Below, one piece after another: positions 1 to 7,551 of a DNA stretch of 64,000 nt (its first letter is position 1; every line of letters starts with the position of its first letter). The notes under the pieces were generated by a model. The model was not told the origin of the DNA. It searched no databases and was given only the letters and a program-made list of their open reading frames with translations. Source of the stretch: Desulforudis sp. (GTDB taxonomy: Bacteria; Bacillota; Desulfotomaculia; Desulfotomaculales; Desulforudaceae); NCBI GenBank assembly GCA_003604975.1, contig QZIR01000001.1, forward strand, positions 30,034 to 94,033, written 5' to 3'. The translations under genes and the position numbers were made by a program.

Positions 1-686
1 ACAGTTCTCTCTTCAATGAGTCGGACTTGAGAATCAGTACAGACCTGGCCGCGGTGTCTGCCAAGATTATCGTGAACAGCCGGATCCATACTCAGCAGCG
101 CCTTTTGCTGGACACCACAGTGAGGATGCTGGCCTCGGTTCTCGATGCCCGGGATCCGTACACCCGGGGACACTCAGAGCGGGTCAGCAAACATGCTCTG
201 CTAATTGCAGGAGAGTTGGGCCTAAGCCCGGAGGAACAAGGGGTAATCGAAAGGGCTGCCCTGTTGCACGACATCGGAAAAATTGCTATCCCCGAAGAAG
301 TCCTGTTGGATGCGAACCCATTGGATGCAAAGGCATGGGAGCAGATAAACAAGCACCCTTCACTGGGCGCCAACATCTTGTTTCAATTAGAGCCCAAAAC
401 TTTGATTCGGCAGTTGTGGGCCGGTACCCTATACCACCACGAGCGTTACGACGGGAACGGATACCCGGTCGGGTTGGCAGGGGAGGACATCCCGCTGGTG
501 GCCCGGATTATCGCCGTGGCCAACGCCTTCGACAATTTGGTAAGTCAGCAGCGATTCGGGCCGTCAAAGGGTATCGAAGAGGCTCTGGAAGAAATTGAAC
601 TCTGTGCCGGAACTTACTTCGACCCGAAAGTCGTAGAGGTCTTTGTTAACAGTACCCGGGCCCGCCGAACCGGAGTGGCCCGGTAG
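1..686 (+). CDS. HD-GYP domain protein, probable cyclic-di-GMP phosphodiesterase (5' end outside window)
   Basis: The reading frame is open to the left edge, so the gene starts upstream; the TTG at 27 is only the first in-window start-like codon. The visible part is a complete HD-GYP domain: an HD pair in HDIGKIAIPEE and the signature HHERYDGNGYP, preceded by a helix that would link it to an upstream sensory domain, perhaps GAF. HD-GYP proteins of this type hydrolyse cyclic-di-GMP. It ends shortly before the terminator of the opposite-strand tRNA gene. The catalytic motifs look intact; the signal sensed cannot be judged. Confidence 0.85.
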   Translation, partial: SSLFNESDLRISTDLAAVSAKIIVNSRIHTQQRLLLDTTVRMLASVLDARDPYTRGHSERVSKHALLIAGELGLSPEEQGVIERAALLHDIGKIAIPEEVLLDANPLDAKAWEQINKHPSLGANILFQLEPKTLIRQLWAGTLYHHERYDGNGYPVGLAGEDIPLVARIIAVANAFDNLVSQQRFGPSKGIEEALEEIELCAGTYFDPKVVEVFVNSTRARRTGVAR

Positions 687-771
687 TGACTACTCTGTAC
701 GATCCTCACACAACTAACAGGTCGCCGAGAGCAATACCTTTTTTCCATCAAATTATGCCACGATACTCAGA

Positions 772-810
772 AAAGCAAAACGGCAAGCCACCAATAAGGA
801 AGCTTGCCGT
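772..810 (-). terminator. Rho-independent terminator of the tRNA-Trp gene
   Basis: CGGCAAGC (781-788) pairs with GCTTGCCG (802-809) around a 13-nt loop. Read on the minus strand the hairpin is followed by TTTTGCTTTT. It lies 15 nt beyond the 3' end of the tRNA, so it should end that transcript. Confidence 0.75.
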
Positions 811-824
811 ACTCGATGTCAATA

Positions 825-900
825 TGGCGGGGGAAGAAGGATTTGAACCCTCGTTGACGGTTTTGGAGACCGCTGTTCTACCTGGCTGAACTATTCCCCC
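825..900 (-). tRNA. tRNA-Trp (anticodon CCA)
   Basis: The minus strand folds as a cloverleaf: acceptor GGGGGAA (894-900) pairs with TTCCCCC (829-835), the anticodon stem GCGGT/ACCGT encloses the loop CTCCAAA, and the T arm carries GGTTCAAATCC. The anticodon CCA reads UGG. The discriminator base G and the terminal CCA (825-827) are encoded. It has its own promoter and terminator and lies in a window that also holds trpS, two trpB paralogues and the trp operon. Confidence 0.95.
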
Positions 901-915
901 GTGAGAACACTTAAT

Positions 916-944
916 ATTATAAGGAGTTTGTCAGACCACGTCAA
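916..944 (-). promoter_or_regulatory. Sigma-A promoter of tRNA-Trp
   Basis: On the minus strand TTGACG (939-944) is followed after exactly 17 nt by a perfect TATAAT (916-921). The tRNA 5' end is 15 nt further on. Confidence 0.85.
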
Positions 945-981
945 CTACGCATACTTTCCTTTTTTTCCGAATTCCCGGTCC

Positions 982-1010
982 GTATACCGTGCCCATTAAT
1001 AAACATAATA
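982..1010 (+). promoter_or_regulatory. Putative sigma-F/sigma-G (forespore) promoter of dacF
   Basis: GTATA (982-986) and CATAATA (1004-1010), 17 nt apart, match the forespore consensus GHATR...CATNHTA, whose usual spacing is 18. In Bacillus subtilis dacF is read from a forespore promoter, which supports the inference. Confidence 0.5.
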
Positions 1011-1044
1011 AGGATGAGCAAAACAGACCGGGAGGAAGATAGAT

Positions 1045-2205
1045 ATGTCTAAACACCGTTCCCATATTATCGCGATTCTGGTTACCTGTCTCCTGCTGAC
1101 TGCCTGTCTTGTCCCTGCGGCCTTTGCGGAACCGGAAGCGAAAGCCGGGCTGGATACGAAGGCCGAATCTGCTGTATTGATGGATCCGATATCGGGACGC
1201 CTCTTGTATGAAAAAGACCCGGATACGCCCCGGCCGATCGCCAGTGTCACCAAGATCATGACCATGCTGCTGGCGGTTGAGGCCTTAAACGATGGTAAAC
1301 TAAGTCTCGACGACGTCGTGGCGACCAGTGAATATGCGGCCAGTATGGGAGGCTCCCAGATCTACCTGGAACCTGGCGAGGAATTCCCCTTCCGCGAGAT
1401 GCTGATTTCCATCGCCACCAGTTCGGCGAACGACGCCAGTGTTGCCGTAGCGGAACACCTCGCCGGCTCGGTGGAGGCGTTCGTGGATCTGATGAACGAA
1501 CGCGCCAAAGAGCTCGGCTGCAAGAACACCAACTATGTCAACCCGACCGGACTTCCGGTCGAGGGACACCACTCGTCGGCCCGGGACCAGGCCCTGATCT
1601 TGCGTGAAGCGATCAAGTATCCGGTGTTTATGGAAGTATCGGGGATGAAGGAGTACGACCTGCGCGGCGGAGAATTCAAGCTTTGGAACACAAACAAGCT
1701 ATTGTGGTGGTATCGAGGGGCGGATGCCGGAAAAACCGGGTGGACCAATGAAGCCAAGCACTGCCTGGCCTCCAGCGCCCAGCGGGATAACCTGCGCCTG
1801 ATCTCGGTTGTGTTGGCCTGCCCTGAACCGAAAACTCATTTCCAGGAATCCATGAAGCTGTTCAACTGGGGCTTTGCCCGCTTTGAAGCGGTGAAGCTCG
1901 CCGACAAGGGACAGACCATTAAGACGGTGCCGGTGGAGAAGGGCAACCACCAGGAAGCCGACCTGATTACTAGTGCCCTAGTGGCCGTGGTGGTACCCAA
2001 GGGTGAAAACAAGGGGATCAGCTTCCACCTCGAACTCCCCGAACAGCTGGTCGCACCGATTGAGGCGGGAACGGCTGTGGGTTCCTACGTCGTGACCAAT
2101 CAAGGGGAGGAGATCCTCCGTGTGGACCTGGTCAGCGACCGGCAAGTGGAGCGCCTCACCCTGTGGCAGGAAATCCTGCGGGTCGGTGACGTGGTGCTGA
2201 ATTAG
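1045..2205 (+). CDS. dacF: D-alanyl-D-alanine carboxypeptidase DacF (penicillin-binding protein)
   Basis: The 386-aa protein is a class S11 D,D-carboxypeptidase, which removes the terminal D-Ala of peptidoglycan stem peptides outside the membrane. The three active-site motifs are present: SVTK (67-70), SAN (127-129) and KTG (230-232). The N-terminus is a signal peptide; it has an AFA cleavage site near residue 28 and a lipobox-like LTAC near 21, so the mature form is uncertain. The ATG follows the Shine-Dalgarno GGAGGAAG. It lies directly before spoIIAA-spoIIAB-sigF, the dacF order of Bacillus, pointing to a role in spore cortex or germ-cell wall formation. A terminator and a second promoter separate it from spoIIAA. 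Confidence 0.92.
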   Translation: MSKHRSHIIAILVTCLLLTACLVPAAFAEPEAKAGLDTKAESAVLMDPISGRLLYEKDPDTPRPIASVTKIMTMLLAVEALNDGKLSLDDVVATSEYAASMGGSQIYLEPGEEFPFREMLISIATSSANDASVAVAEHLAGSVEAFVDLMNERAKELGCKNTNYVNPTGLPVEGHHSSARDQALILREAIKYPVFMEVSGMKEYDLRGGEFKLWNTNKLLWWYRGADAGKTGWTNEAKHCLASSAQRDNLRLISVVLACPEPKTHFQESMKLFNWGFARFEAVKLADKGQTIKTVPVEKGNHQEADLITSALVAVVVPKGENKGISFHLELPEQLVAPIEAGTAVGSYVVTNQGEEILRVDLVSDRQVERLTLWQEILRVGDVVLN

Positions 2206-2287
2206 GAGAGCACAGGTTGGACGCAAGCGTACTTGGGAGTTGCAGTACTCTCCCAGGCTTGTTTCCATAAAATACGGAAACGGTTGG

Positions 2288-2312
2288 GGGGCGGGTGACC
2301 GCCCCTTTTCTT
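2288..2312 (+). terminator. Terminator after dacF
   Basis: GGGGCGG (2288-2294) pairs with CCGCCCC (2299-2305) across a GTGA (GNRA-type) tetraloop, followed by TTTTCTTT. It should limit read-through from dacF into spoIIAA and so separate late from early sporulation transcription. Confidence 0.75.
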
Positions 2313-2336
2313 TACGAGATCTATTGGAAAGATTTT

Positions 2337-2366
2337 GCAGGAATTGGCCGTTTGTTCGTAGAAGTA
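2337..2366 (+). promoter_or_regulatory. Putative sigma-H promoter of the spoIIA operon
   Basis: GCAGGAATT (2337-2345) fits the sigma-H -35 consensus RNAGGAWWW. After 12 nt, GTAGAAGTA (2358-2366) fits the -10 consensus RNNGAATWW with one mismatch. The position, 55 nt before the spoIIAA start, matches the known sigma-H control of spoIIA in Bacillus. Confidence 0.6.
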
Positions 2367-2420
2367 CACAAGGCAACGCGAACAACAGTCTGTTTTATTC
2401 GGGGGAGGGAGATCAGGGTT

Positions 2421-2774
2421 ATGACGCCGGAAATCGATGTCCTGGACAGCACCTTGGTTGCCAGGCTCCAGGGTGAATTGGATATGCAGGTGACCGATGC
2501 CTTGCGGAGTGCGCTCGACCAGGCCCTGAACGCATCGGGAGCCAAAAACATGCTCTTTGATCTGAGGCTGGTCTCATTCATCGACAGCTCCGGTTTGGGC
2601 GTGATTCTCGGCCGCTACCGGCGCATTGCCGACAAGGGGGGGCGGTTGGCCTTTGTCAACGTGGAACCGCCCGTCCGCCGAGTGCTTGAGCTCTCCGGAG
2701 TCCTTCGCATCAGTACGGAGTTCCAGGATGAACAGCAGGCAATTGCCGATCTGGCACAAGGAGGGTTGGCCTGA
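2421..2774 (+). CDS. spoIIAA: Anti-sigma-F factor antagonist SpoIIAA
   Basis: This is a 117-aa STAS-domain protein. When dephosphorylated it binds SpoIIAB and frees sigma-F in the forespore. The phosphorylation motif DSSGLG is present, with Ser57 matching the Ser58 of Bacillus. The frame is open further upstream, but the ATG at 2421 follows the Shine-Dalgarno GGGGGAGGGA and gives the usual family length, so the longer version is not chosen. The stop overlaps the spoIIAB start (ATGA), consistent with translational coupling of these stoichiometric partners. Confidence 0.95.
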   Translation: MTPEIDVLDSTLVARLQGELDMQVTDALRSALDQALNASGAKNMLFDLRLVSFIDSSGLGVILGRYRRIADKGGRLAFVNVEPPVRRVLELSGVLRISTEFQDEQQAIADLAQGGLA

Positions 2775-3220
2775 TGGAATTTGACAACTTCCTGCGCATT
2801 GAGTTCTTTAGCCGGCCCGAGAACGTCGGCCTGGCCCGGGTTACCCTGGCCGCCTTTGCCGCCCAGCTGGACTACACGATTACGGAGATTGACGATCTGA
2901 AGGGTGCGGTTTCGGAGGCCGTTTCAAACGCGATCATCCACGGCTACGGGAATGATCCCGATCACGTGGTGAAAATCGTCGCTTATCTGCGTGAAGGCGA
3001 ACTGGAGATCGTCGTTGAGGACCGCGGTTACGGTATTCCCAATATTGACGAGGCCCTGCGACCCGGCGTCTCCACCGTGCCGGAGCGCCTTGGTCTGGGC
3101 TTTTCCTTCATTAAATCCTTCGTAGATCGCCTGGAGATCATCTCCGACCCGGGGAAGGGCACCAGGGTGATAATGTTTAAACGACCCGGATCGCAGAGTA
3201 GCGATGCGCGCACGAATTGA
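2774..3220 (+). CDS. spoIIAB: Anti-sigma-F factor and serine kinase SpoIIAB
   Basis: The 148-aa protein has the GHKL ATPase fold: an N-box around AVSEAVSNAIIHGYG, a G1 box VEDRGYGIP and a glycine-rich ERLGLGFSF segment. SpoIIAB holds sigma-F inactive and phosphorylates SpoIIAA. It is translationally coupled to spoIIAA and its end overlaps the sigF start by 17 nt. Length and motifs are typical. Confidence 0.95.
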   Translation: MEFDNFLRIEFFSRPENVGLARVTLAAFAAQLDYTITEIDDLKGAVSEAVSNAIIHGYGNDPDHVVKIVAYLREGELEIVVEDRGYGIPNIDEALRPGVSTVPERLGLGFSFIKSFVDRLEIISDPGKGTRVIMFKRPGSQSSDARTN

Positions 3221-3980
3221 TATCAACATCCCGAACCACCCGCTCCTGAAAGACAAGGAAACCCGGCACCTGATCCGCGCCGCCCAACAGGGCGACGTTA
3301 AGGCCCGTGAGACCCTGATCAACGCCAACCTCAAGCTGGTCTGCAACGTGATCCGCCGTTTCGAGGGGCGCGGATACGATATTGACGACCTATTTCAGAT
3401 TGGGTGCATCGGCCTGATTAAGGCGATCGACAAGTTTGACCTCTCCTTTAAGGTGAAGTTCTCCACCTACGCGGTACCGATGATCATCGGGGAGATCCGC
3501 CGGTTTCTGCGCGACGATACGCCGATCCGGGTCAGCCGCTCGTTGAAGGAACTGGCCTGGCGCCTGCAGACCACCAGGGAACGCCTGCAGGCCGAGCTCG
3601 ATCGCGAACCGACCATCGGCGAGATCTCGGGAGCCCTCGGTGTACCCCGGGAAGAACTCGTCGCAGCCCTTGAAGCCGCTCAAAGTCCGGCTTCGCTCTT
3701 CGACGTCCTGCATCAGGAAGAGGGCGACGCCATCTACATTATGGACCAGTTGCGGAACAAAGAGCAGAGTGAATCGACCTGGATTGAGAGCATCGCCCTC
3801 CGGGAACTGCTGGAAAACCTGCCGGAACGCGACCAGAAAATTATAATGTGGCGCTTCTTTGACGACAAGACGCAGGCCGACGTGGCCCGCACCCTGGGGT
3901 TGTCCCAGGTTCAGGTCTCCCGCCTGGAAAGGGATGCGCTGAAGAAACTACGGACGATGGCCGGTGAAAAGGAAAACTAG
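3204..3980 (+). CDS. sigF: RNA polymerase sigma-F factor
   Basis: The 258-aa protein has sigma-70 region 2 (DIDDLFQIGCIGLIKAIDKF and KFSTYAVPMIIGEIRR), region 3 and a C-terminal helix-turn-helix (TQADVARTLGLSQVQVSRLE). It is the first forespore-specific sigma factor and is controlled by the two genes immediately upstream. The start codon lies inside spoIIAB, a coupling typical of this operon. Likely targets in this window are genes behind the GHATR-type promoters noted at dacF, the dodecin gene and gerW. Confidence 0.95.
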   Translation: MRARIDINIPNHPLLKDKETRHLIRAAQQGDVKARETLINANLKLVCNVIRRFEGRGYDIDDLFQIGCIGLIKAIDKFDLSFKVKFSTYAVPMIIGEIRRFLRDDTPIRVSRSLKELAWRLQTTRERLQAELDREPTIGEISGALGVPREELVAALEAAQSPASLFDVLHQEEGDAIYIMDQLRNKEQSESTWIESIALRELLENLPERDQKIIMWRFFDDKTQADVARTLGLSQVQVSRLERDALKKLRTMAGEKEN

Positions 3981-4032
3981 GGAGGGGTTTTGAGGGATGG
4001 AATAGATGATCAGGCTGCAGCGCCGGGCTTTT

Positions 4033-4063
4033 GCATAAAAACCGTCCTGGGAAAGACATAATA
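4033..4063 (+). promoter_or_regulatory. Putative forespore (sigma-G/F) promoter before the dodecin gene
   Basis: GCATA (4033-4037) and CATAATA (4057-4063) both match GHATR and CATNHTA exactly. Their 19-nt spacing is one more than usual. The dodecin start lies 33 nt downstream. Confidence 0.45.
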
Positions 4064-4095
4064 GACTTGGTAAAACAAAGTGGAGGAGGGTTTTG

Positions 4096-4290
4096 ATGCA
4101 GATTAAAGTAGAGGAGTTCATCGGCGAGTCTAACCAGAGCTGGCAGGACGCCGTCACCGCCGCGGTTTCCGAAGCCTCGAAGACTCTCGGCAACGTCACC
4201 GGCGTCGAGGTCGTGAACTTTACGGCCAGGGTTGAAAATGGAAAAGTGGTAGGGTATAAGGCCGACTGCAAAGTCGCCGCAGTGAAGTAA
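4096..4290 (+). CDS. Dodecin family flavin-binding protein
   Basis: The 64-aa protein has the dodecin pattern: SNQSWQDAVTAAVSEASKTL, then NVTGVEVVNFTARVENGKV. Dodecins assemble into hollow dodecamers that bind flavin or coenzyme A and are thought to buffer free flavin. A TTG lies directly before the ATG at 4096; the Shine-Dalgarno GGAGGAGGG (4082-4090) suits either. It sits between sigF and spoVAF behind a possible forespore promoter and is followed by a terminator. A role in spores is inference from position only. Confidence 0.85.
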   Translation: MQIKVEEFIGESNQSWQDAVTAAVSEASKTLGNVTGVEVVNFTARVENGKVVGYKADCKVAAVK

Positions 4291-4311
4291 GGGCACCGTC
4301 CGGTGCCCTTA
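4288..4311 (+). terminator. Hairpin terminator after the dodecin gene
   Basis: TAAGGGCACCG pairs perfectly with CGGTGCCCTTA (11 bp, two central bases unpaired). The stop codon of the dodecin gene is part of the stem. The following sequence is only moderately T-rich. Confidence 0.7.
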
Positions 4312-4352
4312 TCCCTTCCTTCCAAAGACTATTTGATCCTCCTCCCGCTCCG

Positions 4353-4382
4353 GTATTAAATCACCGGCTTGCAGACATAATT
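4353..4382 (+). promoter_or_regulatory. Weak candidate sigma-G promoter before spoVAF
   Basis: GTATT and CATAATT, 18 nt apart, each differ from the sigma-G consensus at one position. SpoVAF is a forespore product in Bacillus, which gives the match some weight. Confidence 0.3.
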
Positions 4383-4482
4383 TAAACAGTCCCGTACACC
4401 TCGTTATCTTTAATGCCATATCCGTCCACTTTGCCATCCTTTAGCTTTATGCCAAGGGGTCTAAGGAGATGTAATTGAGACC

Positions 4483-6048
4483 TTGCGCGACCAGGGAATC
4501 CCGTTGAGCAAGAAACTCTCGGCCAACCTGCAGGAGTTGGATAAGGCCCTTGCCACGGATACCAATTTTGACATCATCGTACGCAAGATCGAGTTTGCCG
4601 GGCGGGAGGCCGCGCTGATTTTCGTTGACGGCCTGGTCAACGACAACAGCATGATCGAAATCCTGCGCGGGCTGGCGCGTGCGGAAAAGGCCGACATCCG
4701 GTTCAACACCTTCCACAAGGTCTTCCACCGCTTCATCCACTATACCGAGGTTAAAGAAGTCGACGCCTACGAAGAGATTGTCAACCAGGTTCTCTCCGGC
4801 CAGTTAGCGATGCTCATCGACGGCGAGGATCACGCGATCATGATCGATGTGCGTACCTACCCGGCCCGGGGTCCCGAAGAGCCGGATCTGGAAAAGGTGG
4901 TACGGGGCTCCCGCGACGGCTTCACGGAGACCCTGGTCTTCAACACCGCCCTGATCCGCCGGCGGCTGCGCGACCCCAAGCTCCGCATCGAGATTCTGAC
5001 CGTCGGCACCCGTACCAAGAGTGACATCGTGGTCTGCTACATCGAGGATATCGCCAACCCCGAACTGGTGGACAGTGTCAAGCAGAAAATCCGGGAAGTC
5101 AAGATTGACGGGGTGACCATGGCCGAGAAGTCCCTGGAGGAACTGATCACCCCCGGTAGCGCCTGGAACCCTTACCCCAGGGTGCGCTTTACGGAGCGTC
5201 CGGACGTGGCGGCTGCCCACCTGTTGGAAGGGCACGTGATCGTAATGGTGGATACCTCACCGAGTGCCATTGTCCTGCCGGCCACCTTCTTTCACCACCT
5301 CCAGCACGCCGAGGAATTCCGGCAGAACCCGGCCTCCGGCCTGTTCATCCGGTGGGTACGGTTCTTCGGGGTGTTCGTGTCAATATTCATCCTACCGCTC
5401 TGGCTGCTGGTCTCTCTAGAACCACAGCTGCTTCCCGAGCCGCTGGCCTTTATCGGTCCGGAGGAGGTGGGCCGGGTTCCTCTCTTTGCCCAGTTTGTGC
5501 TGGCGGAGATCGCGGTCGAAATGATCCGCCTGGCCACCATCCATACCCCGTCGCCGATCGCGACCGCCATGGGCATCATCGCCGCCATCCTGATCGGCGA
5601 TATCGCAATCCAGATTGGGCTGTTTGTGCCGGAAGTGATCCTGTACACGGCCATCGCTGCCATCGGGACCTTTATGACGCCGAGCCAGGAGCTGGCCATG
5701 GCGAACCGGCTTGTCCGGCTCTTTCTGCTGGTCCTGGTCGGGCTCTTCCAGCTCCCGGGCCTGGTTTTCGGTGTGCTGTTCGTTCTGGGCTATCTGGCCG
5801 CCACGCGCTCCTTCGGGGTGCCGTACCTCTGGCCGCTCATCCCCTTTAACTGGGGTGCTATGAAGACCATCCTGGAGCGCCCGCCGGTGGCTATCTCCAT
5901 GCACCGCCCGTCCGTACTCAAACCCCGCGACGCCCGGCGTCGCCCGGCACTGGGGGCAGCCCGCAAGCCTACCGCCCCGGGTGACAGGGACAGGGACAAG
6001 GGGAGATTCCGTAGACGCCGGCGAAATAGCAGCGAAAAAGACGATTAG
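4483..6048 (+). CDS. spoVAF: Stage V sporulation protein AF (GerA-type membrane protein)
   Basis: The protein (about 521 aa) belongs to the GerA/SpoVAF family: a long hydrophilic N-terminal domain, then several membrane segments from about residue 285 to 450, and a basic C-terminal tail rich in Arg and Lys. SpoVAF resembles germinant-receptor A subunits and is encoded just downstream of sigF in the spoVA region of Bacillus, as here; it is thought to act in spore germination at the inner spore membrane. No other spoVA gene is next to it. The start is uncertain: TTG 4483 lies 14 nt after the Shine-Dalgarno AAGGAG (4463-4468), whereas an in-frame ATT at 4474 lies at a better distance; there is an in-frame stop at 4462. 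Confidence 0.88.
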   Translation: MRDQGIPLSKKLSANLQELDKALATDTNFDIIVRKIEFAGREAALIFVDGLVNDNSMIEILRGLARAEKADIRFNTFHKVFHRFIHYTEVKEVDAYEEIVNQVLSGQLAMLIDGEDHAIMIDVRTYPARGPEEPDLEKVVRGSRDGFTETLVFNTALIRRRLRDPKLRIEILTVGTRTKSDIVVCYIEDIANPELVDSVKQKIREVKIDGVTMAEKSLEELITPGSAWNPYPRVRFTERPDVAAAHLLEGHVIVMVDTSPSAIVLPATFFHHLQHAEEFRQNPASGLFIRWVRFFGVFVSIFILPLWLLVSLEPQLLPEPLAFIGPEEVGRVPLFAQFVLAEIAVEMIRLATIHTPSPIATAMGIIAAILIGDIAIQIGLFVPEVILYTAIAAIGTFMTPSQELAMANRLVRLFLLVLVGLFQLPGLVFGVLFVLGYLAATRSFGVPYLWPLIPFNWGAMKTILERPPVAISMHRPSVLKPRDARRRPALGAARKPTAPGDRDRDKGRFRRRRRNSSEKDD

Positions 6049-6087
6049 TAAACCGCATGCGATGCTAGAAGGTACCCTAATCAAGCC

Positions 6088-6116
6088 TTGCGGAACAATG
6101 GGATACTTAGTAAAAT
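6088..6116 (+). promoter_or_regulatory. Sigma-A promoter before trpB2
   Basis: TTGCGG (6088-6093) and TAAAAT (6111-6116) are 17 nt apart, about 47 nt before the trpB2 start. No leader hairpin or GAG-repeat array is seen here, unlike at the trp operon. Confidence 0.6.
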
Positions 6117-6162
6117 GGTTTCAAGTCTCATAAAATGCTTGTCGAAGAGAGGAGAAGAGTGA

Positions 6163-7518
6163 ATGTCCGAGACCAAGATCCTGCTAACCGAAGAAGAGAT
6201 GCCTACAGCCTGGTACAACATCCAGGCGGACATGCCCAACCCCTTGAAGCCCCCGCTGCACCCGGGAACCCGCCAGCCGGTTGGACCGCAAGACCTCCAG
6301 CCGATCTTCCCGATGGAACTGATTAAGCAGGAAGTTACCACGGAACGGTGGGTGGAGATCCCTGAAGAGGTCAGAGAGATCCTGCGCATTTGGAGACCGT
6401 CCCCGCTGATCCGGGCGACCCGCCTGGAAAAGGCGCTGGACACCCCCGCACGGATTTACTTCAAGAATGAAGGCGTGAGTCCGGCCGGCAGCCACAAGCT
6501 GAATACTGCCGTGCCGCAGGCTTACTACAATAAGCAGGCGGGTATCAAGAGGCTGGCCACCGAGACCGGGGCCGGCCAGTGGGGAAGCGCCCTTTCGATG
6601 GCCTGCAACTTCTTTGGCATGGAATGCACCGTCTACATGGTGAAGGTAAGCTATCACCAGAAGCCTTACCGCCGGTCCCTGATGCAGATTTTCGGCGGCG
6701 AGGTAATCGCCAGCCCGAGCAACCGTACTAATTCCGGTCGCCAGGTACTGGAGGTCCATCCGGACTCCCAGGGCAGCCTGGGTATTGCCATCAGTGAGGC
6801 GGTCGAGGATGCCGCTACCCGTGAAGATACCAACTACGCCCTGGGCAGTGTGCTCAACCACGTACTTCTGCACCAGACCATCATCGGCATGGAAACCAAG
6901 ACTCAGCTCGCCAAGGCTGGAGAACAGGCAGATGTAGTCATCGGTTGCTGCGGCGGGGGGAGCAACTTCGGCGGCTTTGCCTTCCCGTTCCTGCAGGACC
7001 GTTTTGCGGGTACCGCCAATCCGAAGTTCATCGCCGTGGAGCCGACCAGCTGCCCGACCCTGACCAGGGGCAAGCTGGCCTACGACTTCGGCGACGTAGC
7101 CGGTCTGACTCCGCTGATCTACATGTACACGCTCGGCTCCAGCTTTATGCCCCCGGGCATCCACGCCGGTGGCCTGCGTTACCACGGCGATGCGCCGCTC
7201 CTCTGCCACATGGTCGCGGAAGGCTACATTGAGCCGAGGGGTGTAAACCAGACCAAGGTCTTTGAATCGGCCCTGATGTTTGCCCGGAGCGAGGGTATCG
7301 TACCGGCTCCGGAATCCGCGCACGCCATCGCCTGCGCGATCGATGAGGCGATTGCCTGCCGAGAAGCCGGAGAGGCGAAGACGATTGTCTTCAACCTGAG
7401 TGGACACGGCCACTTCGATCTGGCCGCTTACGACGTGTTCCTGGGTAACCAGATGGAAGACTACCCCCTCCCCGAGGAGGAACTGAAGAAGGCCCTAGCT
7501 TCCCTTCCCAACGTGTAA
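6163..7518 (+). CDS. Tryptophan synthase beta-like protein, TrpB2 type
   Basis: The 451-aa PLP enzyme is longer than standard TrpB and has the TrpB2 N-terminal region ([20 protein letters not shown]). The PLP lysine is K112 in GSHKLNTA and the phosphate-binding loop is [10 protein letters not shown]. TrpB2 proteins condense indole or activated serine derivatives to tryptophan, usually without TrpA; the true substrate varies and is not settled. A canonical trpB is present in the trp operon at 25.1 kb, so this is a second paralogue. It has its own promoter and lies between spoVAF and lysA. Indole salvage is a plausible role but is inferred. Confidence 0.88.
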   Translation: MSETKILLTEEEMPTAWYNIQADMPNPLKPPLHPGTRQPVGPQDLQPIFPMELIKQEVTTERWVEIPEEVREILRIWRPSPLIRATRLEKALDTPARIYFKNEGVSPAGSHKLNTAVPQAYYNKQAGIKRLATETGAGQWGSALSMACNFFGMECTVYMVKVSYHQKPYRRSLMQIFGGEVIASPSNRTNSGRQVLEVHPDSQGSLGIAISEAVEDAATREDTNYALGSVLNHVLLHQTIIGMETKTQLAKAGEQADVVIGCCGGGSNFGGFAFPFLQDRFAGTANPKFIAVEPTSCPTLTRGKLAYDFGDVAGLTPLIYMYTLGSSFMPPGIHAGGLRYHGDAPLLCHMVAEGYIEPRGVNQTKVFESALMFARSEGIVPAPESAHAIACAIDEAIACREAGEAKTIVFNLSGHGHFDLAAYDVFLGNQMEDYPLPEEELKKALASLPNV

Positions 7519-7551
7519 CGTCATCTGGAAGGGACTTATGCGGAGGTTTTG

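Noticed and set aside
686-889. Short plus-strand frame overlapping the tRNA-Trp region
   Set aside because: It runs through the terminator and the tRNA gene on the other strand and has no Shine-Dalgarno site; the peptide has no recognisable features.
6184-7413. 409-aa minus-strand frame opposite trpB2
   Set aside because: It mirrors a GC-rich gene with clear PLP-enzyme motifs; the peptide is rich in Arg, Gly and His and has no domain pattern.
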